This document shows, in pieces, positions 1-8,499 of a stretch of DNA of 10,708 nt (its first letter is position 1; each line of letters begins with the position of its first letter). The stretch is from Rodentolepis nana (Eukaryota > Platyhelminthes > Cestoda > Cyclophyllidea > Hymenolepididae). The DNA lies in assembly GCA_900617975.1 (NCBI GenBank), contig UZAE01013897.1, forward strand, positions 1 to 10,708, in the 5' to 3' direction. The notes under the pieces were generated by a model. The model worked only from the letters and a program-made list of their open reading frames with translations, made no database searches and was not told where the DNA came from. A program made the translations under genes and the position numbers.

Positions 1-714
1 AGTCCGTTTAGCTTGTAAGATGGTTTGCTTTAGGACAGCTGACTGCCGTTTCCAGACTTGTACGTCTTCCGTTCTCCCAGTCTATTCGACAGTGTTGTGA
101 TCGGCGTCCCGATTTCTTTTCCTTTTCTCAAGGTGTTCACACCAGAATACTCGATAGTGTTTAGCCTTGTCACGGGGATTAGTTTTCTTTCTACATCTGA
201 TCATAATATTCGTGATATTTTTGCACAGTTTGTCAGGATGTTGGTTGAAGTTGATGGGATTTGAGTGAAATTAGTTCTCTAAGAGGTTAGTGAATCTAGG
301 CCAGTCAGCCTTCTTGAAGTTCCATGAAAGCTTGGTTAGCATTTTCGGTGTCATGCTTTTGCTGCCAATGGTAATACTAGTAACGACTGGTTTGTGACCA
401 GAAGCGGAATCGTGAATTATTTTGTGGTGTGTCTGTTCGCTGATGTCGCTGGAAGCCAGGAGCAAGTGAGAAGTTGTTCTGGTTCCATTGTAATGCAGAT
501 ATAAAGCAGGATCCTCATCGCTGTAAATAAGCTCTTGTGAGCTACTGTTGACCATGTCTCCGATTTCCTTTCCAGCTATGTTTATGTTCTTATAGCCCCA
601 TCTGGTGGAATGGGCGATAGAGTCTCCTAATACTACAGTGTATTGTAAGATGTTCAGAATATCGAAGTTGGGTCTATTGTGGGGTGGATTATAGACTGGG
701 TATATCTTGAAGTG
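1..714 (-). pseudogene. Decayed non-LTR retrotransposon fragment: endonuclease domain plus downstream linker
   Basis: The minus-strand reading (789 down to 274, then on past a stop) matches the C-terminal half of an endonuclease/exonuclease/phosphatase (EEP) domain of Jockey/CR1-type non-LTR retrotransposons, which nicks target DNA for target-primed reverse transcription. Counting from the Met at 789, visible landmarks are VYNPPHNRPNFD (residues 32-43), LGDSIAHSTRWG (54-65), a TTSHLL segment (105-110), SGHKPV (130-135) and SWNFKKADW (155-163). After the TAA at 271-273 (complement) the same frame continues with HSNPINFNQHPDKLCKN-like sequence to base 1, broken again by TAG at 82-84. Motif residues are changed: GDFN is GDSI, and the Asp expected near residue 108 is His. 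The first ~25 residues before HFKIY look unrelated, so the copy is probably 5'-truncated near 714-790. The reverse transcriptase would lie beyond the left edge. It is a dead copy; the exact clade is uncertain. Confidence 0.85.
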
Positions 715-789
715 GCTTTGATTATAAAAAGGAAAAGAGGTATTTGCCAAATTACAAAGTGACACAAATGTTAATGAATGCATTGGCAA

Positions 790-2034
790 AAATATAACGG
801 AAAGGATATATCAAAATGGGAATAGAGGTCATTTAACAAAACAGGGTATTCACAATCAATTGGTCAATTATGGTGAGCATACGCGTTCCCAAACCACATA
901 AGGATGACGGAGTGAAATACTCCAACTCCCCGTTAATTGCAGGATCCAAAAATTAACCAATAATGGATGTCATTAATAAATGGGAGAACAATTTTCGTGT
1001 AATAAAATTTGACGATGAACACTGTTTAATAATAGACTTGCCTTATTAACTGCCTGTAAGCTAACCAATATCTGAGTTCAAAGACTTGAATGTAAGAGTT
1101 GAAGTGCAGATGGAACCAAGGAGGCCAATGTTGTGGGGACGAAGTAATCTAGAGCTTGTAGTAAATGGTTGATATTAGAGCAAGAGACTAATTGTCTAGT
1201 GGTGACGTTGTGAGCCCCACAATTTGGATGGAGGTGACCTTTAAAAGCTATACGAAGTTTGGATAAATCTCATCAAAGCTTTATGCTATCTTTGTCCCAA
1301 GTTGAAAGAAATCGGCTTAATTAGCGTTTATCAATAACATTACATCGCCTAATACCAAACACAATATGTTTCTCCGTATTTATATATTCAGTCATGTGTC
1401 TTGAAGTTGGCTATAATAATAGTAGAAGGATGTGATTTAGAGGAGACATGTCAAATATGTAATTAATTGTCCAAATATAGCGTCAAACGTAAGAAGAATA
1501 TTTTGAATTTGCCATTTGAACATGAAGCACAAATTCGAAGTATATATTTTTGTCATTATAAATATTGGTACACGACACATAGCCAGAATCGCAGATATTA
1601 TCAATGAACACATGAAACGACGAAACTGGAGATATAAAAACAAATTATTTGCAAATAAGAGCGTTAGATTATTATAAACCTGGAAATTCTTCCATTGACG
1701 TAACTGTGTAGTCGAAGATGCAATAAAAATATATCAAATCTATTATTTCGCATTTTTAGCAATCGTCGTATCTTTGAATCATAAGGAAACGAAACATCGA
1801 AATGAGATATTAATAATCTTCAGGATTAAGTTTTATTTTTTAAAAAACAGCATTGTCTATAAAAGAATAATTCGGAACGTACATTTTAAGCCGATTATCA
1901 AATGTTCATTCAAATGCGTTGTTATATAATATTTTAATGATTTTAATTTTAAAAACATTTTATAACTATAATTATTTCATGTTATTTGACTTGTTTTGAT
2001 TTAAGATACATTTGTTTAGTCAAGTTATTTAAAC
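790..2034. other. AT-rich spacer upstream of FIP1
   Basis: I see no convincing gene here. The one minus-strand open frame (1437-1643) is short, rich in hydrophobic residues in the way AT-rich random sequence is, and shows no motif. The last ~350 bases before the FIP1 gene are the most AT-rich, with long T and A runs, and should contain its promoter. A TATAAAA string at 1858-1864 is present but lies ~200 nt upstream of the start codon, and such strings are expected by chance in this composition. Confidence 0.5.
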
Positions 2035-2036
2035 AG
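2030..2036 (+). promoter_or_regulatory. Candidate 3' splice acceptor just upstream of the FIP1 start (spliced-leader or 5'-UTR intron)
   Basis: A TTTAAACAG acceptor-like string ends at 2036, 31 nt before the first ATG, and follows a T-rich stretch. Another possible acceptor, TTTGTTTAG, ends at 2019. Flatworms add a spliced leader to many mRNAs at such sites. The same sequence could instead be the acceptor of a 5'-UTR intron, or chance. No upstream donor stands out. Confidence 0.3.
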
Positions 2037-2067
2037 TAGAAAGGCAAGGTTGTCTTGAGGCGTAATT

Positions 2068-4503
2068 ATGATGGCCACTAATCGAGAGAGTTCTCCTGTT
2101 GCTGAGATGCAATCGAGTAATGCACATGAAGAATCGATGAAGGAAACAAGGAGTTTTAATAATGAAGACGAGAATGCATCGAATCAACTTTTGAGTAGCA
2201 CAGAAAGTACAAGTAATATAAACATTGGTGAAGAATACGGAGTACCGGGAAATGAACATTCGCAAGATGTTGATAATGCAGACTTGGATGACAATGCTGA
2301 TGATGATGATGCTGAAGACTCAGACGATGACAATTTTGATGTTATAATTAGACCAACCGAAGGTGGGGGATACAAAATAGGAAGTACTTATCAGGCAAGA
2401 TCGCTGCGGTTTTTTAGGCGAGACATTAATCCTAAGCATCCAGAGAATACTAAAGGCGTTTCTACTTATAAATATATCAAAAGTGGTCTCAAATATGAAG
2501 ACAAACCTTGGAAAAGGCCAGGTGCTGATATAACTGACTACTTTAATTATGGCTTTACTGAGGACACCTGGAATGAATACGTTGAGAATCAAAGGATTCT
2601 TCGTGAAGAGTATGCGAATTCCGCCATCAAACCAGTTGTGATTGGAGCTGCAGTGGGCCTTAATTTATCAGGTGGCAACTCTCGTGGACCCAGAGTTAAC
2701 GGTGCTCTTAGCCGGCATGTCAAAGATATTACAAGTATTAATCGTGGCCGTTCGCAGTCTATGAATGCGGATGATGCCGAGAAGAGTAGAAATCGTCATC
2801 TTGGTTCGACACAAGCACAACCACTTAATTTACCTCCTGCTACTGCGTTTCCTCCCCCCACTGTTTTATCTAAATTCATGAATGTTTCCAGTTTTCCTTC
2901 ATCTGGTTTCAAGAACACACGCCTTCCTCCACATTTACTTGGTTCTACTTTCCACCCGAAACGACTTCCTGATTTCCCCAGTCTAGGCAATGGTCAGACG
3001 CCTCTTCTCATTCCAAGAGGCCTTTGTGGTAAACCAGGAGCAAGAAATCCATCTCATACTTCTCCCAATACCATGTTGTAAGTTTGCTTTCATTCACTCT
3101 CACTATTTTGTCTCATTTGTGATGTAATTGTTTTTTACTACTTTCACGTGATTCTAGTCCAGAGGAGGATTTCGGGAGTCGTCGCTCTCGTTATCGTGAT
3201 GCCGAATCAGATAGTCGGTACGATCGGTAAGTTGATTCTATAGTATTTAACTCTCTACTTACTACTTACAACTCTTTTTCACCCAAATTGATGGTTCTGG
3301 AAATTTGTAGTGACCGTCGCTCGAGTCGCCGAGTTCGCTCTCACAGCAGGGATTATCATCGTGGTTGTCATAGGAGACGGTGAGTTTTCGTTACTATTGT
3401 GTCCTTTCTCTAATCTAGTTGCCTATTTAATCATCGAAATTGATTTTGGCAAGCTATTGTATCAAGTAGGCTGGAAATTAGTTGCTCGATTTTGAAGTCT
3501 CTACTAGTTGGAGTAAATATCTACAGTTTACAACGGGGTATTTTGTATTTGTTATCCCTCTTTCGGTTTCTTTAAGTGTCTTTCTCTTATTTATTTTAGA
3601 ATAAGTTGATTTTTGCTACTTAGCTTGAAATCAAAATCGTTTGTCGTTTATGCTTAATCTTAATTGGGTAAAGGTCAGCCGTACTGTGTAGGATTATAGT
3701 AAAGTCGTATTGTATTGAAGTAGAAATGACTTTCATTTGCCTGAAAGAGGTGACGATTTCTCGTCGGACTGAGTGAGCGACATTTTCTGAATAATAATTT
3801 GAGTAAGTCTAGGTAGAAGAGGTTGCTAAGATCCTCTACTCCTCCGAGATTAATCCTAGTAAGGGCTTCTTCTTCTTCTACGGGCCTGTTGATGGTGAAA
3901 ATGGCTTTGTCGGACTTCTAGACTAGTCTCGCCAGAATCTATCTTTAATTGTATTTTGTAGTAGAATTTTCCATGATTTTCTTCTATAGCGAAATTTGTT
4001 TAGTAAATATGTGAGAAATAAGCAAATTGCCATTTAGTGTAAAAGTGGTTTTTATGTCCATGGGGTTGGAGTTAAAACATAATTTTCCATTTATAAACAG
4101 ATATGAAGTAGAATCTGGTCGAGAATACGGTGGCCGCAGTGGTCGTTGTTCTCGACGACATGGATCAAGAGAAAGGCGTCGCGAGTGTTCTCGTGATCGT
4201 AGTTCGAACTTAGCCATTCCTCCCAGGCAGTCTTCGAATGCCTCAGAATCCTCATTATGTTCAAGACGAAAGACAGCAACTAGGGATTCAAAAGGACGTG
4301 GAGGAGGAGGTGGAAAGAAGTCCTATCGAAGCAGTCATCGCAGTAGTCGTCATCGTCGATCACCAGCACCACGGAGGAATCGATCACCTTCTACATCTCA
4401 AAGATCTGATCTTCCTGAAGTTGGAATTCATTCATCTTCGACGACACCTGTTAATCCCCTGGAACCGGATTCGACTGCCTCTGCTGATATTAGTGTGAAA
4501 TAA
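2068..4503 (+). CDS. FIP1: FIP1, pre-mRNA 3'-end-processing factor (CPSF subunit); four exons
   Basis: FIP1 is a nuclear CPSF subunit that binds U-rich RNA and tethers poly(A) polymerase to pre-mRNA 3' ends. Exons: 2068-3077, 3158-3226, 3311-3379, 4101-4503. Donors are GTAAGT, GTAAGT and GTGAGT; acceptors are TTCTAG, TTGTAG and AAACAG. The exons total 1551 nt, giving 516 residues. N-terminus: Ser/Glu-rich, then an Asp-rich acidic tract (about 67-91). The Fip1 core is at about 143-183, with [20 protein letters not shown] and then EDTW, the family hallmark that recognises CPSF30 zinc fingers. A Pro/Ser-rich middle (about 250-335) follows, then an Arg/Ser-rich tail from 337 ([27 protein letters not shown]). 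Size is close to human FIP1L1, as I recall it. An in-frame TGA at 2056-2058 bounds the start. The second ATG (2071) has the better context (A at -3, G at +4), so initiation could be one codon later. Identity is firm; exons 2-3 are inferred from splice signals and frame. Confidence 0.93.
3158..3226 (+). other. FIP1: FIP1 exon 2 (69-nt exon in the RS-rich tail)
   Basis: The exon is bounded by TTCTAG and GTAAGT and has phase 2 at both ends. It adds 23 codons, beginning by completing a Phe codon and then reading [20 protein letters not shown]. Arg/Ser/Asp-rich content continues the mixed-charge tail, which supports the splice choice. Because 69 is divisible by three, skipping it would keep the frame. 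Confidence 0.82.
3311..3379 (+). other. FIP1: FIP1 exon 3 (second 69-nt exon in the RS-rich tail)
   Basis: The exon is bounded by TTTGTAG and GTGAGT and is again phase 2 at both ends. It encodes RS-type sequence ([17 protein letters not shown] and on). It has the same length and phases as exon 2, so either or both could be cassette exons that tune tail length without a frameshift. Its reading joins cleanly to exon 4 (…[14 protein letters not shown]). Confidence 0.82.
3380..4100 (+). other. FIP1: FIP1 intron 3 (721 nt)
   Basis: The intron runs from GTGAGT to TTATAAACAG and is much longer than introns 1 (3078-3157, 80 nt) and 2 (3227-3310, 84 nt). The fourth exon's frame is open upstream of the acceptor to 4027, but those 25 residues do not resemble the RS tail, so they are read as intronic. 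A (TTC)4 run lies at about 3868-3880. I see no convincing snoRNA or nested gene. Confidence 0.8.
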
Positions 4504-4606
4504 CGTCGATCATTAGTTTGTGTCTTCTAAATGTTTTCACACATTCAACACTTTGTATATCTTCTGCACTGGCGTACACTCATTCACCTGTAATGCTTGT
4601 TTTGTA

Positions 4607-4612
4607 AATAAA
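4607..4612 (+). terminator. FIP1: FIP1 poly(A) signal (AATAAA) with upstream UGUA elements
   Basis: AATAAA lies 104 nt after the FIP1 stop codon, so the 3' UTR is short. Three TGTA motifs, at 4554, 4589 and 4603, precede it; UGUA is the binding site of cleavage factor CFIm. T/G-rich sequence follows (about 4625-4670), as expected for a downstream element. Cleavage is probably near 4625-4640. Confidence 0.75.
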
Positions 4613-4727
4613 ATGAAAAAATAGGCATTTGCTACTTGTTCAATTCATACTTGATTATGGGTTTCTGAGCTCATTGATGTCTGCCTTCCAACTCGATTAT
4701 CACACCTCCTACTTATCAGTTATCAGT

Positions 4728-4733
4728 AATAAA
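4728..4733 (+). terminator. Possible second, distal poly(A) signal
   Basis: A second AATAAA lies 121 nt beyond the first, inside TATCAGTAATAAAGCTG and followed by a TGTTTGAGGGTG stretch that is G/T-rich. It could give a longer FIP1 3' UTR. On its own the hexamer is common in AT-rich DNA. Confidence 0.35.
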
Positions 4734-5821
4734 GCTGTTTGAGGGTGATTATCAATGATTAGGTGGATTGATTGTTAACTTAATAGAATGCTGGCATGTA
4801 ACTTACCATTTCCTAGCCAAGAAAGTTAGTAGGAATAATTGAGTGGATCCAGCCTTCGCAGTGTTTTTCCAGATTTATTGGTGAGTAGGGCGTGCACCGT
4901 TTGGCGTTTTGTCCACTAACAAAAGAGGAGGAGCCTGTAATAGTTGGTAGTTTTAAAAACACTTGGAGGATTTGGGTCATGAGTTGTGCTCTGCTCATCT
5001 ACTCTAAATGAATTTAATTGAAGTTAGTGGATTTTGCAATAATTTAGAGAAGATAGCATAAACTCCGACTTATTTGGCAAAGCATTGATATTACCATTGT
5101 AGAGTCTCCTCTGTGACACTCAACTTCGTCCTCCCAATCGGTTCACCAGACTTTGCCGGTGCGGTTGCCTATTCCACTCACATGAGGCGCACGATGGGAG
5201 CAAACTCTTGACCTCAATCATTTTATTTCTGCATCATCTTCATTGCAAGTAATTAGCTATGCCCAATTTATGCGATCAAAATATTTAAATTCACAGCTGA
5301 TTTGCATGGAACAATTTTAGAAAAGTGATTAAATCTAAAATGATTTGCACTCTGTCCTAGTATGGCCAAAAACCACTTGACTTTTAAATGCTTCATGGCA
5401 ATGCAATTCTTCTTTTTACACGTGTGTTTAAAAATTTGCACATCCATCCACCATACCTACGGTGAGTCTTATCGTGACATTCACATTACACAGGCATTGT
5501 TAAGCCAAAATTTGTAGATTGAGAGGTGGAGAGATTGTATGGTATATTGTAGGGGTTGCATCGGCTGAAAAATTGGATTACTGTTGTAACGAAACATTTT
5601 CAATCGCTGTTAATAACTTATATCAATTTCCTCAATCCGTTTTGTCATCGCCTCGGTCGCTCTTAACAAAAGAGAGAATTTCTTAAACCACTCAACCATT
5701 TTTGAACTTCCTTTCACCATTATAGATGTAATTAACACCCAAATCTTTCTCCATTCTGTGAACGTCTTCATCGTGTCAGCACTGTTAGGGTTGGTTTTTT
5801 AAAGTAGTATCAATGAAAAGA

Positions 5822-5831
5822 GGGGGGGGGG
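5822..5831 (+). repeat. Poly-G run (G10)
   Basis: Ten consecutive G residues follow an AAAAGA stretch. Such homopolymers are unstable, and their length is often misjudged in sequencing, so the exact count should be treated with caution. Confidence 0.9.
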
Positions 5832-7198
5832 AGTTTGTGCATAAAGCGGGTTTTTGCCAAGCTCTTCCCGAACCCTCTCAACTGCCAACTTTACTCGGTC
5901 TAATTAAAAACTGCCAGCTCCACATTAGGTGAATCGCTATCATAAAATGAAATCAGAATGCCTCAAATCGAGCACTCCCTTACCTACCATCCTAATTCAC
6001 TCAAGGCAATGCCGAATCTTGTTTGATTACATCTACACACGCTTCAGATTGGACCATAATCTCAACGAAAGCTATGCAAATAACTGGGTCGTCTACAACT
6101 TGAACCACGCTCCCAATTTATAATCACTAACTGGAATGTGCTCATTAGGTTGACGAGGAGTTGAGTTGTATTGAGAACCCCTGGGACATTAGTATCTCCA
6201 TAGCAGCTTAACTTAGTCTCTTTTGTCTCCACTGTTTTCGCCAAATCAGTACTTTATGTCAATTCATAGAGTTCATCTGCAGTCATGTACATACTTCTGC
6301 GTCCACCACTTCAGTCATATACGAATGAACCTGCAACATTTTCCCAAAGTATTTTAAGACGATCAGGTGATACTCCATTGGATATCACACAGTGGCTATT
6401 GATTGCTGGTTGGTTGAGAGATCAGAGCGCATAAAAACAAGGCGATTCTTCAATTATAAAGGAAAAGAGGGCCCCAACTTTCAAACTTATAACTTATAAT
6501 TCGAGTTGGTCGATTTAATTATCAAACAAAATTAGTAGTGTAAGTAACGTGATTTCCAACAATTGCCTGCATAATAAAACTTGCTTTAATTAGGTACGAC
6601 AGGAATTCCTTCCATAAGATGTACATCAATGCAATAGGCCATTTTGGCCCTCTATTATCTCCATAAATTCATCGAACTCGAAATTCATTGCAATTTTTTC
6701 TCTCTTAATCCATTTGTAATGTATACCGCGAGTGCACCCACTGACCCAGTTGAAGCCACCTGTACCTGGTTTAAAATGAGGTTATTCAAGATCAAGGTCC
6801 ATGGTAGTTCTTGCAAATCCCTTCAGTGCCAATTGTAATTCCTCTATCCCCAAATTCCAATTTGTTATATTATTATAAGTTAGGGTTAGACAGATCACGT
6901 ATTCAGCCTCATTCTAAAGAGCTATCACCCACCAACTGTACAAGATATGATCGATTTGACCACATCTCTAAATTAACCTTATCTTCTCCACCCCAATGTC
7001 TAATATCTCAGTTTTCCAACACCAATACTCCTGATACTTCCCGTTCACGTATACCTTCACCTTCATTGTATCTATATCAGTGCCTCCAAATTATACCTTC
7101 CACGAAATATGTCACTTTAAACGAAATTACTATATGTATATATATTCGCTCACGTCATGATATCAGAGTACCACTTCATTGGAGGTTCAGGGAGTAAA

Positions 7199-8220
7199 AT
7201 GACGTCTATGTCTAATCCAGCTCTGCCTCTTGGAAAACTTCCATCTGATGGCTTAAGAGGGCACGCGGTTATTTTAAGAAATAGGTTTATGTTGGCGCTA
7301 CCTGATCCGTATGAAAATACCACTGAAAAGTCTCAATAAACGACATTTCTTGTTAATACTACCACTTGGAAGCGTTTTTTCATGAGATACTGGTATGCTG
7401 ACAATAATTTCACACGTAGTCCTCAATGGATTAAATTATATCCTTTTGAATCATTTTGGTTGTGGTAGAATAGAAGTTAGTCGATTGCAATCGTCAACAC
7501 GACAAGCAACAGGAGGAGTTGAATATGTTGACAAAGTTCAATTCGACAATTCAAATAATATACTAGTTGAAATAGGTGAAGATGGATATCCTAGAAATTT
7601 GAATTTAGTGATGGAATTACTCAAATTTGAGACAATTTGTAGCAAATGTGAATTTTATGTATCAGATATGAATGTGTTGGACGTGCAAATTGTAAAGACA
7701 GCTGGAGCTTCAGGAGAATTCCGCCATGAATTCCGAATTCATAACCCAACATTTAGGTACTAGTATGCTAATGCAAAGTTTGATGAAGGACAATTCAATG
7801 CAATATCGAGAGGTTAGAGTAGTTTATCATACACAATAAATCGAAATTCTTCCAACCACCATCACCGCCACCATCACCACCACCAACACCGGAGAGCACA
7901 ATGATTATTCTGAAAGATTTTAGAGGAAAATACTGAAATGGTATTCCAACATGGAAATGTCGCTGTGAAAATAGAGTTGGAAGTGAGCAGTTGGAGAAAG
8001 TGGAGAAGTAAGTGCCAATTTGTGTGATAATTGAATGCACCTCATTAAACACTTCAATTTGTCTTAATATCTCAGTGCACCTCCTTTTCACTCACTTTCT
8101 TCTTCTTCTTCATCCCATCACTCTAACTATCCTCCCCATCACCATCACCATCATGGCTACACACAAACAAGCGCATTGGGTGTCGCATCTTCCAAGCCTA
8201 TACTCACAAGATCAAAATGA
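7199..8220 (+). CDS. Candidate three-exon gene, unknown function, Ser/His-rich C-terminus
   Basis: I do not recognise this protein. Proposed exons are 7199-7308 (donor GTATGA), 7469-7756 (acceptor TTGTGGTAG, donor GTACTA) and 8076-8220 (acceptor TTAATATCTCAG, stop TGA at 8218-8220). All joins are phase 2; the total is 543 nt, or 180 residues. The middle exon has coding-like codons (many of the G-starting, purine-first kind) and a mixed strand-like sequence, including VEYVDKVQFDN, ILVEIGEDGYPRNLNL and ETICSKCEFYV (a CxxC). The last exon reads SAPPFHSLSSSSSS, then a PPHHHHHHG run and a basic end. Other donors (7285, 7291, 7330) are also phase 2, so exon 1's end is uncertain. An acceptor-like TTCAG at 7190 keeps the frame open upstream, so more 5' exons are possible. 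A shorter alternative is the unspliced frame 7395-7763 followed by AATAAA at 7835-7840. It could also be a pseudogene. Confidence 0.42.
7835..7840 (+). terminator. AATAAA hexamer after the candidate gene's middle exon
   Basis: This hexamer lies 72 nt after the TAG that ends the unspliced middle-exon frame (7761-7763). It would serve a short isoform in which the third exon is not used. If the spliced model is right, the hexamer is intronic. Confidence 0.3.
7852..7890 (+). repeat. Imperfect CCA/CAC trinucleotide repeat
   Basis: A run of CCACCATCACCGCCACC type, nearly pure C and A with occasional T or G. It sits in the proposed second intron of the candidate gene. It resembles the CAC/CAT tract in the third exon, about 280 bases away. 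Confidence 0.8.
8097..8156 (+). repeat. TTC then CAC/CAT simple repeats inside the candidate third exon
   Basis: (TTC)n at 8097-8112 is followed by CAC/CAT repeats at about 8137-8156. In the spliced frame these read as a serine run and a six-histidine run. Simple repeats can arise without coding purpose, so they neither prove nor exclude the exon. Confidence 0.75.
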
Positions 8221-8485
8221 CAGGAAGTTGATTCCCTCAACTCGACTACTTCTTCTTAACGGTTGGATGAGTTGGCTTAGTACAAGCAAATGGGTCCGTA
8301 TTCCTCACAACGCCTATCCATCGACCCCAAGTCATATTTCGAATGACATTGGGCTCACACCATTTCATTCATTAATGGTCATGCTACCAAAACTCAATTT
8401 TCAAATCGCAGAGCTTAATGAGTTAGACATGAAGACCTCATTATTTGTAATGTGACCTCAATACTTTCGTGTAATGCAAATAGCA

Positions 8486-8491
8486 AATAAA
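8486..8491 (+). terminator. Candidate poly(A) signal for the 7199-8220 gene
   Basis: AATAAA within GCAAATAAAATTCC lies 266 nt after the proposed TGA stop at 8218-8220, a reasonable 3' UTR length. Support depends on the gene model being right. Confidence 0.35.
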
Positions 8492-8499
8492 ATTCCAAT

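Larger units (their letters stand above)
4640..7190. other. Spacer without a convincing gene
   Basis: This 2.5-kb stretch has only short open frames with no recognised motif. Notable contents are a GC-richer patch (about 5105-5215), a G10 run at 5822-5831, and a moderately long plus-strand frame at 6811-7197. That frame is rich in Ser, Thr and Pro after about residue 30 and could hold an upstream exon of the candidate gene at 7199. I could not support an RNA gene or an intact transposon here. Confidence 0.5.

Noticed and set aside
3310..3495. 61-residue plus-strand open frame covering FIP1 exon 3.
   Set aside because: It is the wrong frame for the RS tail and has a hydrophobic reading from shifted Arg codons; the spliced exon explains this sequence.
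3738..3790. Box C/D snoRNA-like words (GTGACGA, several CTGA) in FIP1 intron 3.
   Set aside because: The spacing of the boxes does not fit a C/D snoRNA and I found no terminal stem.
3678..3917. An 80-codon minus-strand open frame without Met inside FIP1 intron 3, containing a four-Glu run.
   Set aside because: Open stretches of this length are expected by chance across six frames of 10 kb at this base composition. It has no start, no splice support and no recognisable motif.
4813..4998. 61-residue minus-strand frame downstream of FIP1, with a TGSSSFVSGQNAKRC segment.
   Set aside because: It looked briefly like a transposon piece, but I could not match it to any family and it is short.
8012..8455. 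147-residue plus-strand open frame.
   Set aside because: It overlaps the candidate third exon in another frame and is driven by pyrimidine-rich simple repeats; its sequence looks like a shadow frame.
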